Assembly (NCBI RefSeq): GCF_014837235.1
Contig: NZ_JACYFT010000001.1
Coordinates: forward strand, 310,001 to 374,000
DNA from: Limnohabitans radicicola
GTDB lineage: Bacteria > Pseudomonadota > Gammaproteobacteria > Burkholderiales > Burkholderiaceae_C
DNA length: 64,000 nt
Reading direction: 5' to 3'
The translations under genes and the position numbers were made by a program. Numbering within the stretch: position 1 is the stretch's first letter; each line of letters starts with the position of its first letter. Under the pieces are notes generated by a model that saw only the letters and a list, made by a program, of their open reading frames with translations, was not told where the DNA came from and ran no database searches. Below are positions 18,022-28,824 of the stretch, piece by piece.

Positions 18022-19068
18022 TTACCTTCCCGCCGCCGCTGTGGCCAAAGCCACCAGTGACGCGTCCAGACGCGGCACCTCACCGGCCTTGGTTTGCTGC
18101 TGCGCCTGCTCCAGCAAGGCCAGCATTTGCTGGGTCTTGCGCGACTGGCCATCGGCATAGCGGCGCACTGCCGCGCTCACATGGACCATGTCGGTGCGGG
18201 CCGCGTCGTACTGGCGCGCCAGCAAACCCAGACGTGCGTTGAGCAGCTTGAGTTTGATGTTTTCGCGCAAAAAGAAAATTTGCTCCGGCGACAACAGCAT
18301 CGCCTCGGGCGCGTCGATCCGGCTGATGCGCACCAGGCCCATCAGCTGCTCGCCAATCTGCTTGAAGCCAGGCACCCACCAAGCGGTTGGTAGCGCCGCC
18401 TCGGAAGCGGCGCTGCGCGGCGCAGTGGCAGCCACGGGCGCCTGATTGGCAAACACCAGCCCGTCGGCCAGGGCCACGCCTTCGTCCAGACGAATCAACA
18501 GACCCGGCAAATCGAAGGCCTGCTGCGTGCGCAAGCGCTCCAGGTCTTTTTCGATGGCGCGCTGCACCGGGGCCAGGCGGGGCTGCGCGGCCCGCTGCAC
18601 ACGCTGCTGCGCGCTTTTGAGCGCCCCCAACAAAGGCTCCAGGCTGCCCGTCAGCTGCGCTTGCTGCTGCGCCATGCGCAAGGCGGCCTCAATGTCCACC
18701 ACCAGGTTTTCATCGCGTGAACGTGACAGGCTCTGGATCAGCTCTTCGAGCTGGCTGCGCTGCAGTGCCACTTCACCCAAACGGCTTTCGACCAGTCCCA
18801 ACCGGGCGGCGCTGTCTTTCACGGTGTCCTGCGCTTGCTTGGCCCAGGCCTTGGCTTCAAGCGACTGTTGCCCAGCATCGGCGCTCTGCTTGGCCAGTTG
18901 CTCTTGAATGCGTGTGATTTTCTGCCAGACCTGCGCAGACACCAGCAGGGCCAGCACCGCCACAGCCAGGGCCAACAAGGTCATCCAGAAGCTGGAGGCA
19001 CTTTTGGACTTGGCGGAACCATCAGAAGCAGGCACGGCGGCCTGGGCGGGGTCAGGGTGAGGCGTCAT
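18022..19068 (-). CDS. hemX: HemX, putative uroporphyrinogen-III C-methyltransferase-like membrane protein
   Basis: A 348-residue protein with a Lys/Ser-rich N-terminus, one membrane segment around residues 27-49, a coiled-coil-like Gln/Ala-rich stretch to about residue 110, and a soluble C-terminal part. It is often annotated as uroporphyrin-III C-methyltransferase, but it lacks a recognisable SAM-binding methylase fold. The ATG at 19068 overlaps the hemD stop by 4 bases; the longer track version is not needed. Near residue 225 an Ala/Ser linker is encoded by a GC-rich palindrome (separate entry). Confidence 0.88.
   Translation of the reverse strand: MTPHPDPAQAAVPASDGSAKSKSASSFWMTLLALAVAVLALLVSAQVWQKITRIQEQLAKQSADAGQQSLEAKAWAKQAQDTVKDSAARLGLVESRLGEVALQRSQLEELIQSLSRSRDENLVVDIEAALRMAQQQAQLTGSLEPLLGALKSAQQRVQRAAQPRLAPVQRAIEKDLERLRTQQAFDLPGLLIRLDEGVALADGLVFANQAPVAATAPRSAASEAALPTAWWVPGFKQIGEQLMGLVRISRIDAPEAMLLSPEQIFFLRENIKLKLLNARLGLLARQYDAARTDMVHVSAAVRRYADGQSRKTQQMLALLEQAQQQTKAGEVPRLDASLVALATAAAGR
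18390..18414. repeat. GTAG-headed palindrome inside hemX
   Basis: GTAG is followed by AGCGCCGC, a 7-base loop and GCGGCGCT, an 8-bp perfect stem (18392-18414). The head and GC-rich palindrome resemble the recC REP units but the sequence differs, and it falls in an Ala/Ser-rich linker of HemX. It could also be simple codon bias in an Ala-rich stretch. Confidence 0.35.
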
Positions 19069-19871
19069 GTGAGTGATTTTATAGACAGGGCCTGGGCTGG
19101 CAGTGCGGCAGGCACCAAGACCACGCGGGACCAGCCCCATTGCTTCAGGCGCTCGGCGATGCGGGGGTGCGTTGCCAAGGCGCGGGCACGTGACAGGTCT
19201 GCTTCTGGCAAAAGCACGCGCAGGTGCGCTGCGGCTTCGGAACTGCTGAACAGCCACCACTGGCCATCCCTCAGCGCTTGCCGGGCTTTGGCCAGTTGGA
19301 CCGCGTCCAGTTGCGGCACCTGGCGGGCATAGGCCACGCATTGCGCCACCTGCAGGCCTGCGGCCACCATTTGCTGAGCCAGCCAGTCACGACCCGCCAA
19401 GCGCCCTTGGGCGTCAGCCCCCCGCACGATCAGCGCAGCATGCACTTGCCCGTCCTGCTGCCAGCGCTGGACATCGGCCTGGACCATGGCCCACAGGGTT
19501 TCCGAGTCGAATTGGGCCGCGTCCGGCGACGGACAACGGATCCCATCGCGAGGCCAACCTGCAGCGACCAATGCCGCCTCGGTACCAGGCCCTGTGCCCC
19601 AAGCCTGCAGCGCGGGGATGGCCACTTGGGCAGGACGAGCCGCCATGAAATGCTGCACGGCATGGGCACTGACAAACATCACCGCCGAACAGGACGGCAA
19701 TCGGTCCCAGGCCGACACCAGTTCAACCGCGTCGGGCAAAGCCACGATGTCGATCAGGGGAAGGGCTTGTGCATCCACCCCCTGCGCCCGCAAGGCCTGC
19801 ACCCAAGCCTGCGCTGCGCCTTGTGGGCGTGTGACCCACACCAGAGGGGAAGGGGCGGTGGCGCTTGTCAT
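19065..19871 (-). CDS. hemD: Uroporphyrinogen-III synthase HemD
   Basis: A 268-residue enzyme that cyclises hydroxymethylbilane with inversion of ring D to give uroporphyrinogen III. The sequence has the weakly conserved two-lobed HemD pattern: WVTRP at the N-terminus, MFVSAHAVQHF in the middle and WLFSSSEAAAHL in the second lobe. The ATG at 19871 (MTSATAP) is chosen because the longer track ORF overlaps hemC. It follows hemC by 10 bases and overlaps hemX by 4. Confidence 0.9.
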   Translation of the reverse strand: MTSATAPSPLVWVTRPQGAAQAWVQALRAQGVDAQALPLIDIVALPDAVELVSAWDRLPSCSAVMFVSAHAVQHFMAARPAQVAIPALQAWGTGPGTEAALVAAGWPRDGIRCPSPDAAQFDSETLWAMVQADVQRWQQDGQVHAALIVRGADAQGRLAGRDWLAQQMVAAGLQVAQCVAYARQVPQLDAVQLAKARQALRDGQWWLFSSSEAAAHLRVLLPEADLSRARALATHPRIAERLKQWGWSRVVLVPAALPAQALSIKSLT

Positions 19872-19881
19872 GCAGCGCGGC

Positions 19882-20814
19882 TCAGTGCGCACCGCTCTCA
19901 CGCAGAACCTGGGCCACCTGCACACCCAGTTGCTCGGCTGAGGCCAGGTCCAGCACCGCCGTCTGCGCCTGCGCCTGCACCAGGGTGGCCGCGCCTTGCG
20001 GATCCCCCCAAGCCGCACGCAGATGGAGCACGCCCGCTTCGAGCACGGCATGTGCCGCCAGCGGCATGGAGCAGCTGCCGCCCATGGCGCGGCTGACGGC
20101 CCGTTCGGCGGCCACACGCAGCCAGGTGTCCATGTTGGCCAAGGGGGCCAGCAAGGCCTTGAGGTCTTCGCGTCCGGCACGGATCTCGATGCCCAGCGCC
20201 CCCTGCCCTGCTGCGGGCAGCATCTGCTCGGTTTCAAAAATGTGGCGAATCCGGGAAGACAGCTCTAGCCGTTTGAGGCCCGCTGCTGCCAGAACGATGC
20301 CCGCATACAGACCTTCGTCCAGCTTGCGCAAGCGGGTGTCGAGGTTGCCGCGCAGCGGCTCGATCTTCAAGTCCGGGCGCAGGGCCCGCAACAGCACCGT
20401 GCGGCGCAGGCTGGATGTGCCCACCACCGCGCCCTGGGGCAAATCTTCGAGTCGCGCATATTGTGGGGACACCCAGGCGTCGCGCGGGTCTTCGCGTTCC
20501 ATCACGCAGGCCAGCTCAAAGCCTTCGGGCAGGTCCATCGGCACGTCTTTGAGCGAGTGCACAGCGATGTCGGCACGGCCTTCGTCGAGTGCGACTTCCA
20601 GTTCCTTGACGAACAGGCCCTTGCCGCCGACCTTGGACAGGCTGCGGTCCAGGATCTGGTCGCCCTGGGTGGTCATGCCCAGCAAGCTGACCTGTGCGCC
20701 ACGGGCCTGCAGCAAAGCCTTGACGTGTTCGGCCTGCCACAGGGCCAGGCGGCTTTCACGGGTAGCAATGACAACAGAGGTGGCGGGAGCAGCAGACACG
20801 GTGAGGCTTTCCAT
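19882..20814 (-). CDS. hemC: Hydroxymethylbilane synthase (porphobilinogen deaminase)
   Basis: A 310-residue enzyme that joins four porphobilinogens into hydroxymethylbilane. [11 protein letters not shown] at the N-terminus, AVHSLKDVP and GTSSLRR in the middle, and the [11 protein letters not shown] segment carrying the cysteine that binds the dipyrromethane cofactor are all present. It is the first gene of the hemCDXY run and diverges from ppc across about 60 bases. Confidence 0.96.
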   Translation of the reverse strand: MESLTVSAAPATSVVIATRESRLALWQAEHVKALLQARGAQVSLLGMTTQGDQILDRSLSKVGGKGLFVKELEVALDEGRADIAVHSLKDVPMDLPEGFELACVMEREDPRDAWVSPQYARLEDLPQGAVVGTSSLRRTVLLRALRPDLKIEPLRGNLDTRLRKLDEGLYAGIVLAAAGLKRLELSSRIRHIFETEQMLPAAGQGALGIEIRAGREDLKALLAPLANMDTWLRVAAERAVSRAMGGSCSMPLAAHAVLEAGVLHLRAAWGDPQGAATLVQAQAQTAVLDLASAEQLGVQVAQVLRESGAH

Positions 20815-20873
20815 AAAAACGTGCGCTCAAATTGAAACCTATTGGTAATTTTTGAGGCTGCAGCGATGCTAGC

Positions 20874-23813
20874 ATGAGCTTTGCACACCCGAATCGGGCT
20901 GCAGACTGCACGGTGCCACAAGCGCCGCCCACGATCGCCCATCCCACACACTTCACCGCACCTCCGATGAAACAGGCCTCCCCAGTCGCATCCAAAGCCC
21001 CCGCCAAAGCCGCTCCGCGCGCCAGCAACCGGGACAATGAAAAACCCCTGGTCGAGGACATCCGGCTGCTGGGCCGCATTCTTGGCGATGTGATCCGCAC
21101 CCAGGAAGGTCCGGAGGCTTTTGAACTGGTCGAGCAGATCCGCAAGCTGTCGGTGGCTTTCCGGCGTGACGCCGACCACGAAGCCGACAAGGCACTCAAA
21201 AAACTCCTCAAAGGCCTGCCCGGTGACCGCGCCGTGAGCGTGATCCGCGCCTTCACCTATTTTTCGCACCTGGCCAACCTGGCCGAAGACCGCCACCATA
21301 TTCGCCGCCGTGCCATCCATGAGCGGGCGGGGCACACGCAAGAGGGCAGCATCGACGTCGCGCTGCAACGCCTGCGCTGGGCAGGCATCACGCCCAAAAC
21401 CATTTCGCAAACACTGGCTGGCAGCTACGTCTCGCCTGTGCTCACCGCCCACCCAACCGAAGTGCAGCGCAAAAGCATCCTGGACGCCGAGCGCGACATC
21501 GCCCACCTGCTGACCGAGCGGGACGCCATCAAGGCCCGCGCCGCTGCGGTCAACGCCGCCAAGGACGCGCTCAGCCCCAAAGAGCTGGCCGCCAACGAAC
21601 AACAAATCCGTGCCCGCGTGATGCAGCTGTGGCAAACCCGTTTGTTGCGCTTTACCAAACTCACCGTGGCCGACGAAATTGAGAATGCGCTGAGCTATTA
21701 CGAGTCCACTTTCCTGCGCGAGATTCCCAAGCTCTACGCCGAGCTGGAAGCCTCGCTCGACGGTCAGCCCGTGGCCAGCTTTTTGCGCATGGGCCAATGG
21801 ATTGGCGGTGACCGCGACGGCAACCCCAATGTGACCGCCCAGACGCTCGAGCACGCACTGACCCGCCAAAGCGATGTGGCCCTGCGCCACTACCTGACCG
21901 AGGTGCATTACCTGGGCAGCGAGCTGTCGCTGTCGGCCATGCTGGTGCCTTTTGGCCCCGAGATGCAGGCGCTGGCGGCGCAGTCGCCCGACACCAACGA
22001 GCACCGCCAGGACGAGCCGTACCGCCGGGCACTGACGGGCATGTACGCCCGCCTGGCCGCCACCCTGAAAAACCTGACCGGTGGTGACGCCGCCCGCCAC
22101 GCCGTGGCCCCGCAAAACCCTTATGCCAGTGCCGAAGAGTTTCTGGCTGACCTGCGCGTGATCGAAGCATCGCTGTGCAGCCACCACGCCGAAGCACTGG
22201 CTGCCCAGCGCCTGCACCCACTGATCCGCGCCGTCGAGGTGTTTGGCTTTCATCTGGCCACGGTGGACCTGCGCCAAAGCTCGGACAAGCACGAAGAAGT
22301 GGTGGCCGAACTGCTGACCACCGCCCGCGTGGAAAAGCACTACAGCCAGCTCGATGAGCACGCCAAGCAAGCCTTGCTGCTGGGCCTGCTCAACGATGCT
22401 CGCCCGCTGCGTGTGCCGGGTGCGGTGTACAGCGAACACAGCGTGTCAGAACTGGCGATTTTCGAAACCGCCAAACGCATGCTGAGCACCTTTGGCCAGC
22501 AGGCGATCCGCCACTACATCATCAGCCACACCGAGACCGTGAGCGATTTGCTCGAAGTGCTGCTGCTGCAAAAAGAAGCGGGCCTGATGCGGGGCACACT
22601 GGACAGCGAAGCGCACAACGACCTGATCGTGGTGCCCTTGTTCGAGACCATCGAAGACCTGCGCAACGCCGCGCCCATCATGCGCGACTTCTACGCCCTG
22701 CCCGGCGTGGCCGCGCTGGTGCAGCGCTCGGGCGCCGAGCAGGACATCATGCTGGGCTACTCCGACAGCAACAAGGACGGTGGCATCTTCACCAGCAACT
22801 GGGAGCTGTACCGCGCCGAAATCGCGCTGGTCGAGCTGTTTGACAAGCTCGAGCGCAGCCACGGCATCAAAATCCGCATGTTCCATGGCCGCGGCGGCAC
22901 CGTGGGCCGGGGCGGTGGCCCCAGCTACCAGGCCATTTTGGCGCAGCCGCCCGGCACCGTGCGCGGCCAGATCCGCCTGACCGAGCAAGGCGAAGTGATT
23001 GGGGCCAAGTTCGCCAACCCCGAAATCGGCCGCCGCAACCTCGAAACCCTGGTCGCTGCCACCCTCGAAGCCACGCTGCTGCAACCCACCAAACCCGCCA
23101 CGCGTGCGTTTCTGGACGCGGCCGCCGAGCTGTCCGAAGCCAGCATGGACGCCTACCGGGGGCTGGTGTACGGCACACCGGGCTTCACCGATTACTTTTT
23201 CGGGGCCACACCGCTGCGCGAGTTGACGCAGTTGAACATCGGCTCACGCCCCGCTTCGCGCAAGGCGCTGCAAAAAATCGAAGACCTGCGCGCCATCCCC
23301 TGGGGCTTCAGCTGGGGCCAATGCCGCCTGACACTGCCCGGCTGGTTCGGCTTTGGATCGGCGGTGGCCAGTTTCCTCGACAAGCCCGATGCGGCCGAGC
23401 GCAAAGCGGCGCTGGCCCTGCTGCAAAAGATGTATCGCCAGTGGCCGTTCTTCCGCACCCTGCTGTCCAACATGGACATGGTGCTGGCCAAGAGCGACTT
23501 GGCACTGGCCTCGCGCTACGCTGAACTGGTCAGTGACACCCGCCTGCGCAAAAAGATTTTTGCCGCCATCGAAGCCGAATGGCACAGCACTGCAGATGCC
23601 CTGGCCCAGATCACGGGCGAGAAAAACCGGCTGGAGGGCAACCCGGCCCTGGCCCGCTCGATCCGCCACCGCTTCCCCTACATCGACCCGCTGCACCACC
23701 TGCAGGTCGAACTGATCCGCCGATACCGGGCAGGCCTGGCCGATGAACGTGTGCAGCGCGGCATCCACATCTCGATCAACGGGATCGCGGCGGGCTTGCG
23801 CAACACGGGTTGA
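20874..23813 (+). CDS. ppc: Phosphoenolpyruvate carboxylase
   Basis: Anaplerotic enzyme converting PEP and bicarbonate to oxaloacetate. The catalytic His motif [12 protein letters not shown] lies near residue 197, the glycine-rich [14 protein letters not shown] in the C-terminal half, and the protein ends with the family-type [11 protein letters not shown]. The track start gives 979 residues; the first about 30 are proline-rich and look like leader sequence. The ATG at 20967 (MKQASPV, 948 residues) is a credible alternative start, since the family core begins only at [12 protein letters not shown]. Neither start has a clear ribosome binding site. Confidence 0.95.
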   Translation: MSFAHPNRAADCTVPQAPPTIAHPTHFTAPPMKQASPVASKAPAKAAPRASNRDNEKPLVEDIRLLGRILGDVIRTQEGPEAFELVEQIRKLSVAFRRDADHEADKALKKLLKGLPGDRAVSVIRAFTYFSHLANLAEDRHHIRRRAIHERAGHTQEGSIDVALQRLRWAGITPKTISQTLAGSYVSPVLTAHPTEVQRKSILDAERDIAHLLTERDAIKARAAAVNAAKDALSPKELAANEQQIRARVMQLWQTRLLRFTKLTVADEIENALSYYESTFLREIPKLYAELEASLDGQPVASFLRMGQWIGGDRDGNPNVTAQTLEHALTRQSDVALRHYLTEVHYLGSELSLSAMLVPFGPEMQALAAQSPDTNEHRQDEPYRRALTGMYARLAATLKNLTGGDAARHAVAPQNPYASAEEFLADLRVIEASLCSHHAEALAAQRLHPLIRAVEVFGFHLATVDLRQSSDKHEEVVAELLTTARVEKHYSQLDEHAKQALLLGLLNDARPLRVPGAVYSEHSVSELAIFETAKRMLSTFGQQAIRHYIISHTETVSDLLEVLLLQKEAGLMRGTLDSEAHNDLIVVPLFETIEDLRNAAPIMRDFYALPGVAALVQRSGAEQDIMLGYSDSNKDGGIFTSNWELYRAEIALVELFDKLERSHGIKIRMFHGRGGTVGRGGGPSYQAILAQPPGTVRGQIRLTEQGEVIGAKFANPEIGRRNLETLVAATLEATLLQPTKPATRAFLDAAAELSEASMDAYRGLVYGTPGFTDYFFGATPLRELTQLNIGSRPASRKALQKIEDLRAIPWGFSWGQCRLTLPGWFGFGSAVASFLDKPDAAERKAALALLQKMYRQWPFFRTLLSNMDMVLAKSDLALASRYAELVSDTRLRKKIFAAIEAEWHSTADALAQITGEKNRLEGNPALARSIRHRFPYIDPLHHLQVELIRRYRAGLADERVQRGIHISINGIAAGLRNTG

Positions 23814-23825
23814 TCGCCCAGAGGT

Positions 23826-25643
23826 TCAGCCTTTTTGAGCGGCGACCCAGTCCCGCACAAGCTGGTCAAGCACATCCAGGGGCACGGCGCCATTGGAGAG
23901 CACGACATCATGGAAGTCTGCCAGCTTGAACCTCGGGCCCAGCTGCTGCTGCGCCCATTGGCGCAGGCTGAGGATTTTCATCATGCCCACCTTGTAGGCC
24001 AAGGCTTGTCCGGGGTCGATCAGGTACCGTTCGATCTCGACAGTGACCTCGTTTTCATCCATGCCCGTCTCGCGCACCATGTAGGCGATGGCCTGTTCGC
24101 GGCTCCAGCGTTTGGCATGCATGCCCGTGTCCACCACCAGCCGTGCCGCGCGGAACATCTCGGCTTGCAGGCGACCGAGGTCATGGAGCGGGTCCGACTG
24201 CAAGCCCATCTCCCAGGCCAATTGCTCTGCGTACAAAGCCCACCCTTCAATGTAGGCCGTGAAGCCTGACGCCCGTCTGAAAAAGGGCAGATTGTCCAGC
24301 TTCATCTGCAAGGCAATTTGCAAATGGTGCCCCGGTATGGCTTCGTGGTACGCCAATGTCCGCATGCCGAATTTCGGTGTGCTTTCAATCTTGTACAGGT
24401 TGGTAAAAAACGTGCCCGGGCGACCGCCATCGAGGGAAGGCATCTGGTAGTAGCCAACAGGTGAGGTCTTCTGTGCAAATTCAGGCACCCTCTGGACCCG
24501 CACACCCGCCTGGGGCCAGGCATTGAAAGCCACGCGGGTCTTGATGGCGGCTTCATCGATGATGGTCTGGTAGTCCTGCAGCAATTGCTGTCGACCTTCG
24601 TCGGTGTCGTCGTAACGCTGATCAGCCCTGCGTGCGAGTGTCCGTATTTTTTCACCCCGGTCTTTGCCGCTCAGTTTCTCCTTGGCCAGGATGGCATCGA
24701 TCTGACGTCCAATGCGCTGCACCTCGGTCAAGCCCGTGAGGTGCAATTCATCGGCCGAGAGTGAGGTCGTCGTGTGCCGGGCAATGGCGAACTGGTAATA
24801 GTCCTGACCTTGGGGCAGCGCCCACACACCCTCATTGTTCAAGGGTTTCTGCAGCAAATTCTGCAAATGCGCGTCCAACTTGCGGTACGCGGGATAAACA
24901 TCACGCTCAACGACCCCCGCCGCCTGTTGCGCCAGTGTGGCCTGCTGTGCCTCGCTCAACACCGAGGGGGGCAACTGCCGCATTTTGGAAGTCAAAGCCG
25001 CCACCAGAGGGTGCTGGTTCGCAGGGTGCACCAGAAAGTGACGAATTTGCTCACGGGTTTTTTCAACTGAAAAACGGGGAGGAAACAAAGCCTTGTCTTC
25101 CCTGACCTTCAAACCCTCCAGGATTTGATCAAAAGCACGAGGAAAAGCCCGCATGCGGGCGATGTAGTCCTGAGCGCTGGCCTGGTTGTGGACGCTGTGG
25201 ATATTGATCAGAAAGTCCGGCAACTGTGACTGCAGGCCAAACAGAGAATTGACCGGATAGCTGTGCCAGCGCCACTTGGCCTGCGCCGCTTCCTGCTGGT
25301 ATTGGTAACGGGCGATCCACCAGTTGATCTTGTCCTCGCCCTTGAGGGCTTGTGCATCGTAGCCCTCGAACTGCTGGGCATTTTGCTGTGCCAAAGCCAA
25401 CTGCTGATCTTCATGCGCCAGCGAGAAATCGTCCAGTTTGTCGCTGTACCAGGCCCACCCCGTCTTGTCGAGCAGCTCCAGGCTGGACATGAACATGGGG
25501 GAATCGATCAGGCCTTGCAGGAAAACACGGTCATAAAACCAATTGATCTTGATGGGGCGCATCCACCATGTGTGCGCCAACAAGAGCACAAACAGCACAG
25601 CCAAGAGCACAAGCACCTGAAAAAAACGCCGGAGATACTTCAT
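23826..25643 (-). CDS. DUF885 family membrane-anchored putative metallopeptidase
   Basis: A 605-residue protein. One N-terminal membrane segment (about residues 7-28) would anchor it in the inner membrane with the rest probably periplasmic. The DUF885 hallmark HEAIPGHHLQ, a likely zinc-binding site, is followed by GWALYAEQLAWEMG and a conserved C-terminal region. The ATG at 25643 (MKYLRRF), with GAGGTG upstream, replaces the TTG start of the track. It converges with ppc with 12 bases between stops. Substrate unknown. Confidence 0.85.
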   Translation of the reverse strand: MKYLRRFFQVLVLLAVLFVLLLAHTWWMRPIKINWFYDRVFLQGLIDSPMFMSSLELLDKTGWAWYSDKLDDFSLAHEDQQLALAQQNAQQFEGYDAQALKGEDKINWWIARYQYQQEAAQAKWRWHSYPVNSLFGLQSQLPDFLINIHSVHNQASAQDYIARMRAFPRAFDQILEGLKVREDKALFPPRFSVEKTREQIRHFLVHPANQHPLVAALTSKMRQLPPSVLSEAQQATLAQQAAGVVERDVYPAYRKLDAHLQNLLQKPLNNEGVWALPQGQDYYQFAIARHTTTSLSADELHLTGLTEVQRIGRQIDAILAKEKLSGKDRGEKIRTLARRADQRYDDTDEGRQQLLQDYQTIIDEAAIKTRVAFNAWPQAGVRVQRVPEFAQKTSPVGYYQMPSLDGGRPGTFFTNLYKIESTPKFGMRTLAYHEAIPGHHLQIALQMKLDNLPFFRRASGFTAYIEGWALYAEQLAWEMGLQSDPLHDLGRLQAEMFRAARLVVDTGMHAKRWSREQAIAYMVRETGMDENEVTVEIERYLIDPGQALAYKVGMMKILSLRQWAQQQLGPRFKLADFHDVVLSNGAVPLDVLDQLVRDWVAAQKG

Positions 25644-25810
25644 GGGGACACGCACCTCTGTTCCATACCAAGACAAGTATAAAGTTCACGTTGCGCCGAT
25701 GATGACATGACGTGGCGGTGAAAGCGCCACACCCACCAGCTTGTATGCAACGGCCCCGCCTTGAAGGACAAGCTGGACCCGCTGCATGCTCTGAACACAA
25801 AGAAGACCCG

Positions 25811-26482
25811 ATGAATCGCCCCCTTTTCACCTTCTTGCGACAACTCAAGGCCCGCATCCGACTGGTCAGCGCTGCGCTGTTTGGCATGGCACTGCATCTG
25901 GCCCTGCCGCCTGACTGGCCGTCATCGCCCACCACACGCCTGCTGCTGTGCTGGAACGCGGCCGTGGCGCTGTACCTGCTGATGGCCTTGTGGGTGATGC
26001 GCCAGTCCGATGTGGAACACATGCGCCAGCGGGCTTACCGCCAGGACGAAGGCCAAAAAACCATTTTGCTGCTGACCATCGTGGCCGTGCTGGCCAGCCT
26101 GGTGGCCATCGTGGCGGAGCTGTCCGCCATCAAGGAACTGAGCGGCAGCGACAAACTGCTGCACATTGGCCTGACCGCAGCCACCGTGGCCAGTTCCTGG
26201 GTGTTCATGCACCTGATGTTTGCCATGCACTACGCCCACGACTACTACCTGAGCGGTCGCCACGGGCGCGAACCTGGCCTGGCCTTCCCGCAAGAGGCCC
26301 AGCCGGACTACTGGGACTTTCTGTACTTTTCGGCCGTGATCGGCACCTCAGGCCAGACGGCCGATGTGTCCTTCACCTCCAAAGCCATGCGCCGAACGGG
26401 ACTGGTGCACTGCGTGCTGGCCTACTTTTACAACACCACGGTGCTGGCTCTGACGATCAACATTGCGGCCAGTTTGATGTGA
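25811..26482 (+). CDS. DUF1345 family integral membrane protein
   Basis: A 223-residue protein with about five predicted membrane segments and the conserved central FMHLMFAMHYAHDYY and DFLYFSAVIGTSGQTADV segments of DUF1345. The latter resembles the selectivity region of two-pore channels, but the function is not established. The ATG at 25811 is used; the track start at 25712 adds a non-conserved cysteine-containing stretch. It is followed by argH after 42 bases. Confidence 0.85.
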   Translation: MNRPLFTFLRQLKARIRLVSAALFGMALHLALPPDWPSSPTTRLLLCWNAAVALYLLMALWVMRQSDVEHMRQRAYRQDEGQKTILLLTIVAVLASLVAIVAELSAIKELSGSDKLLHIGLTAATVASSWVFMHLMFAMHYAHDYYLSGRHGREPGLAFPQEAQPDYWDFLYFSAVIGTSGQTADVSFTSKAMRRTGLVHCVLAYFYNTTVLALTINIAASLM

Positions 26483-26524
26483 GTCGGCGGGGGCAGCGGC
26501 CCGCGCCCGATAAAATCCGGGCTT

Positions 26525-27973
26525 ATGACAAACCAACTCGACAAAAAATCCCAAGCCTGGTCCGCGCTCTTTTCTGAACCGATGAGCGAGTTGGTCAAGC
26601 GCTACACCGCCAGCGTGTTTTTTGACAAGCGCCTGTGGCAAGCCGACATCCAGGGCTCTCTGGCCCATGCCGAGATGCTGGCAGCGCAAAACATCATTGG
26701 CGCCAGCGATCTGGCCGACATCCAGCGCGGCATGGCGCAGATCACGCAAGAAATCGAATCCGGCGCTTTTGAATGGAAGCTGGACCTCGAAGACGTGCAC
26801 CTGAACATCGAGGCACGCCTGACCCAATTGGTGGGCGATGCGGGCAAACGCCTGCACACCGGGCGCAGCCGCAACGACCAAGTCGCCACCGATGTGCGCC
26901 TGTGGCTGCGCAGCGAGATGGACCTGATCATCGACCTGCTGGTGGATCTGCAAAAGTCATTGGTCGATGTGGCCGAACACAACGTCGAAGTCATCCTGCC
27001 GGGCTTCACCCACCTGCAAGTGGCCCAGCCCGTGAGCTTTGCACACCACCTGCTGGCCTATGTGGAAATGTTTGCCCGGGATGCAGAACGCATGAGCGAT
27101 GTGCGCCGCCGCACCAACCGCCTGCCCTTGGGCAGCGCCGCCCTGGCGGGCACCACCTACCCGCTGGACCGCGAACGCGTGGCCCGCACGCTGGGCATGG
27201 TCGACGAACACGGCAACCCACAGGTCAGCCAAAACAGCCTCGACGGCGTGAGCGACCGCGACTTCGCCATCGAATTCACCGCTGCGGCCAGCCTGTGCAT
27301 GGTGCACATCAGCCGCTTCAGCGAAGAACTGATTTTGTGGATGAGCCAGAACTTCGGCTTTGTGCGCATTGCCGACCGCTTCACCACCGGCTCCAGCATC
27401 ATGCCGCAGAAGAAAAACCCCGACGTGCCCGAGCTGGCACGCGGCAAAACCGGCCGTGTGGTAGGCCACCTGATGGGCCTGATCACCCTGATGAAGGGCC
27501 AGCCCCTGGCCTACAACAAGGACAACCAGGAAGACAAAGAGCCGCTGTTCGACACCGTGGACACGCTCAAGGACACCCTGCGCATCTTCAGCGAAATGGT
27601 TGGCGGTCAAGTCAACCCTGCCACCGGCCAAAAAGAAGGCGGCATCACCGTCAACGCTGCCGCGATGGAAGCGGCCGTGAAGAAGGGTTACGCCACTGCG
27701 ACGGACCTCGCCGACTACCTGGTCAAGAAAGGCCTGCCCTTCCGCGATGCGCACGAGGTGGTGGCCCATGCGGTCAAAACCGCCCAGGGCCTGGATGTAG
27801 ACCTGTCCGAGCTGCCCCTGGAAACCCTGCAAAAGTTCGACAGCCGCATCGAAGCCGATGTGTTCGGGCCGCTCAGCCTGCAAGGCTCAATGAACGCCCG
27901 CAACACCTTGGGCGGCACAGCGCCTGTGCAGGTGCGCCTGCAAATTGCACGCCACCGCGCCCGTTTGGCCTGA
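26525..27973 (+). CDS. argH: Argininosuccinate lyase
   Basis: Last enzyme of arginine synthesis, splitting argininosuccinate into arginine and fumarate. The 482-residue protein carries the fumarase/lyase signature [11 protein letters not shown], the [12 protein letters not shown] segment and [13 protein letters not shown]. It is slightly longer than the usual 460 because of a short insert near [14 protein letters not shown]. The other arginine genes in the window, argD and argF, are about 30 kb away. Confidence 0.96.
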   Translation: MTNQLDKKSQAWSALFSEPMSELVKRYTASVFFDKRLWQADIQGSLAHAEMLAAQNIIGASDLADIQRGMAQITQEIESGAFEWKLDLEDVHLNIEARLTQLVGDAGKRLHTGRSRNDQVATDVRLWLRSEMDLIIDLLVDLQKSLVDVAEHNVEVILPGFTHLQVAQPVSFAHHLLAYVEMFARDAERMSDVRRRTNRLPLGSAALAGTTYPLDRERVARTLGMVDEHGNPQVSQNSLDGVSDRDFAIEFTAAASLCMVHISRFSEELILWMSQNFGFVRIADRFTTGSSIMPQKKNPDVPELARGKTGRVVGHLMGLITLMKGQPLAYNKDNQEDKEPLFDTVDTLKDTLRIFSEMVGGQVNPATGQKEGGITVNAAAMEAAVKKGYATATDLADYLVKKGLPFRDAHEVVAHAVKTAQGLDVDLSELPLETLQKFDSRIEADVFGPLSLQGSMNARNTLGGTAPVQVRLQIARHRARLA

Positions 27974-27981
27974 AAACGATT

Positions 27982-28001
27982 CAGCGCAGTCTGCTGCGCT
28001 G
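27982..28001. terminator. Hairpin between converging argH and hypothetical gene
   Basis: A perfect 8-bp stem CAGCGCAG / CTGCGCTG with a 4-base loop lies two bases beyond the stop of the minus-strand gene. On that strand it is followed by AATCGTTTTC, a weak T-tract; on the plus strand there is none. Confidence 0.45.
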
Positions 28002-28003
28002 GA

Positions 28004-28657
28004 TCACCCCCACTCCCGCCCCAGCATGGGCGCTGACACCCCTTTGTGCAGGCGGATCACTGGCACCGCCATGGTGATGACGCGGGGCTTTTCGTCCTTG
28101 AGCAACACCACGTTCAAAAACAAGGTGCCCAAGCCCTTTTCGGTCTTGAAGAGGCCCCAGCGCCGCTTGGGCGCCATGGCGGCCAACAGGGCTTGTTCAT
28201 CCCATTCATCGGTCAAGGGCAGGTAGCTGTAGGCCTGCTCGCGGTGGCGCAGCATCACATGGGTGTAGCTGTAGCCGGGGATGGGTTGGCCGTCGGTGCC
28301 AATCGGGCGGAACTTGATTTCGTAGTCGCCCGTGGCGGTGTTGCCGTGGGCATAACGGCCTGCGTGGATGCCTTGGGTGAACTTGAAGTTGGGACGGCCA
28401 ATCACCAATGGCGCATCCATAAGGTTGCGCAGCTCGATGTTGAGCACATTGGGGTAATTCTTGTGGCCTGTGACCAGCGAGTAGCTCAGGTGCACTGAAA
28501 ACTCGGGAATTTTCTTTTTGTTGCCGCTGAGCACAAAAGCGGAGATCAGCAAACCCGAGCCTGCGGTGATGAAGTCCCACAAGCCCTGGTCTTTGGCCCA
28601 TTTGATCCAGTTGAGGGGTTGCTGGACGACGCCCCACAGGTCTTGCCATTCGATCAT
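28004..28657 (-). CDS. Uncharacterised protein with one membrane segment
   Basis: A 217-residue protein I do not recognise. A tryptophan-rich N-terminus (about 25 residues) precedes one hydrophobic segment near residues 27-45 and a soluble, beta-rich remainder with a conserved-looking NVLNIELRNLMDAPLVIG stretch. The ATG at 28657 follows GGACGGTGA. Its own promoter is likely (separate entry). It stands alone between argH and the NIPSNAP gene, so context gives no function. Confidence 0.7.
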   Translation of the reverse strand: MIEWQDLWGVVQQPLNWIKWAKDQGLWDFITAGSGLLISAFVLSGNKKKIPEFSVHLSYSLVTGHKNYPNVLNIELRNLMDAPLVIGRPNFKFTQGIHAGRYAHGNTATGDYEIKFRPIGTDGQPIPGYSYTHVMLRHREQAYSYLPLTDEWDEQALLAAMAPKRRWGLFKTEKGLGTLFLNVVLLKDEKPRVITMAVPVIRLHKGVSAPMLGREWG

Positions 28658-28699
28658 TCACCGTCCTTTTTCCCGCAGTTTTTAAAAAATTCACATCAA

Positions 28700-28728
28700 A
28701 GTATACAAATTGAGTGTTTTTTCTTCCA
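28700..28728 (-). promoter_or_regulatory. Probable promoter of the 217-residue gene
   Basis: On the minus strand TATACT (5 of 6 consensus) sits 17 bases after TGGAAG, with an A-rich spacer. The -10 overlaps TTTGTATAC, a motif also found upstream of puuD. Confidence 0.4.
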
Positions 28729-28824
28729 CGAGCTGGAACCCAGCCGCGGTCACTTAAGCGGCATGGACGGAGGAGCGCTGGACGTAGGATTTGAATCCAA
28801 CATCCACTGCACCGAGGAGTCCAC

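Noticed and set aside
20673-22439. 588-residue minus-strand ORF
   Set aside because: Antisense to ppc and overlapping the hemC start.
28004-28657. Horizontally acquired gene
   Set aside because: The unknown gene has only slightly different composition and no mobile-element flanks, so transfer is not supported.
28770-28815. T-arm-like GGATTTGAATCC sequence suggesting a tRNA remnant
   Set aside because: On neither strand do the flanks form an acceptor, D or anticodon stem; it is only a short dyad.
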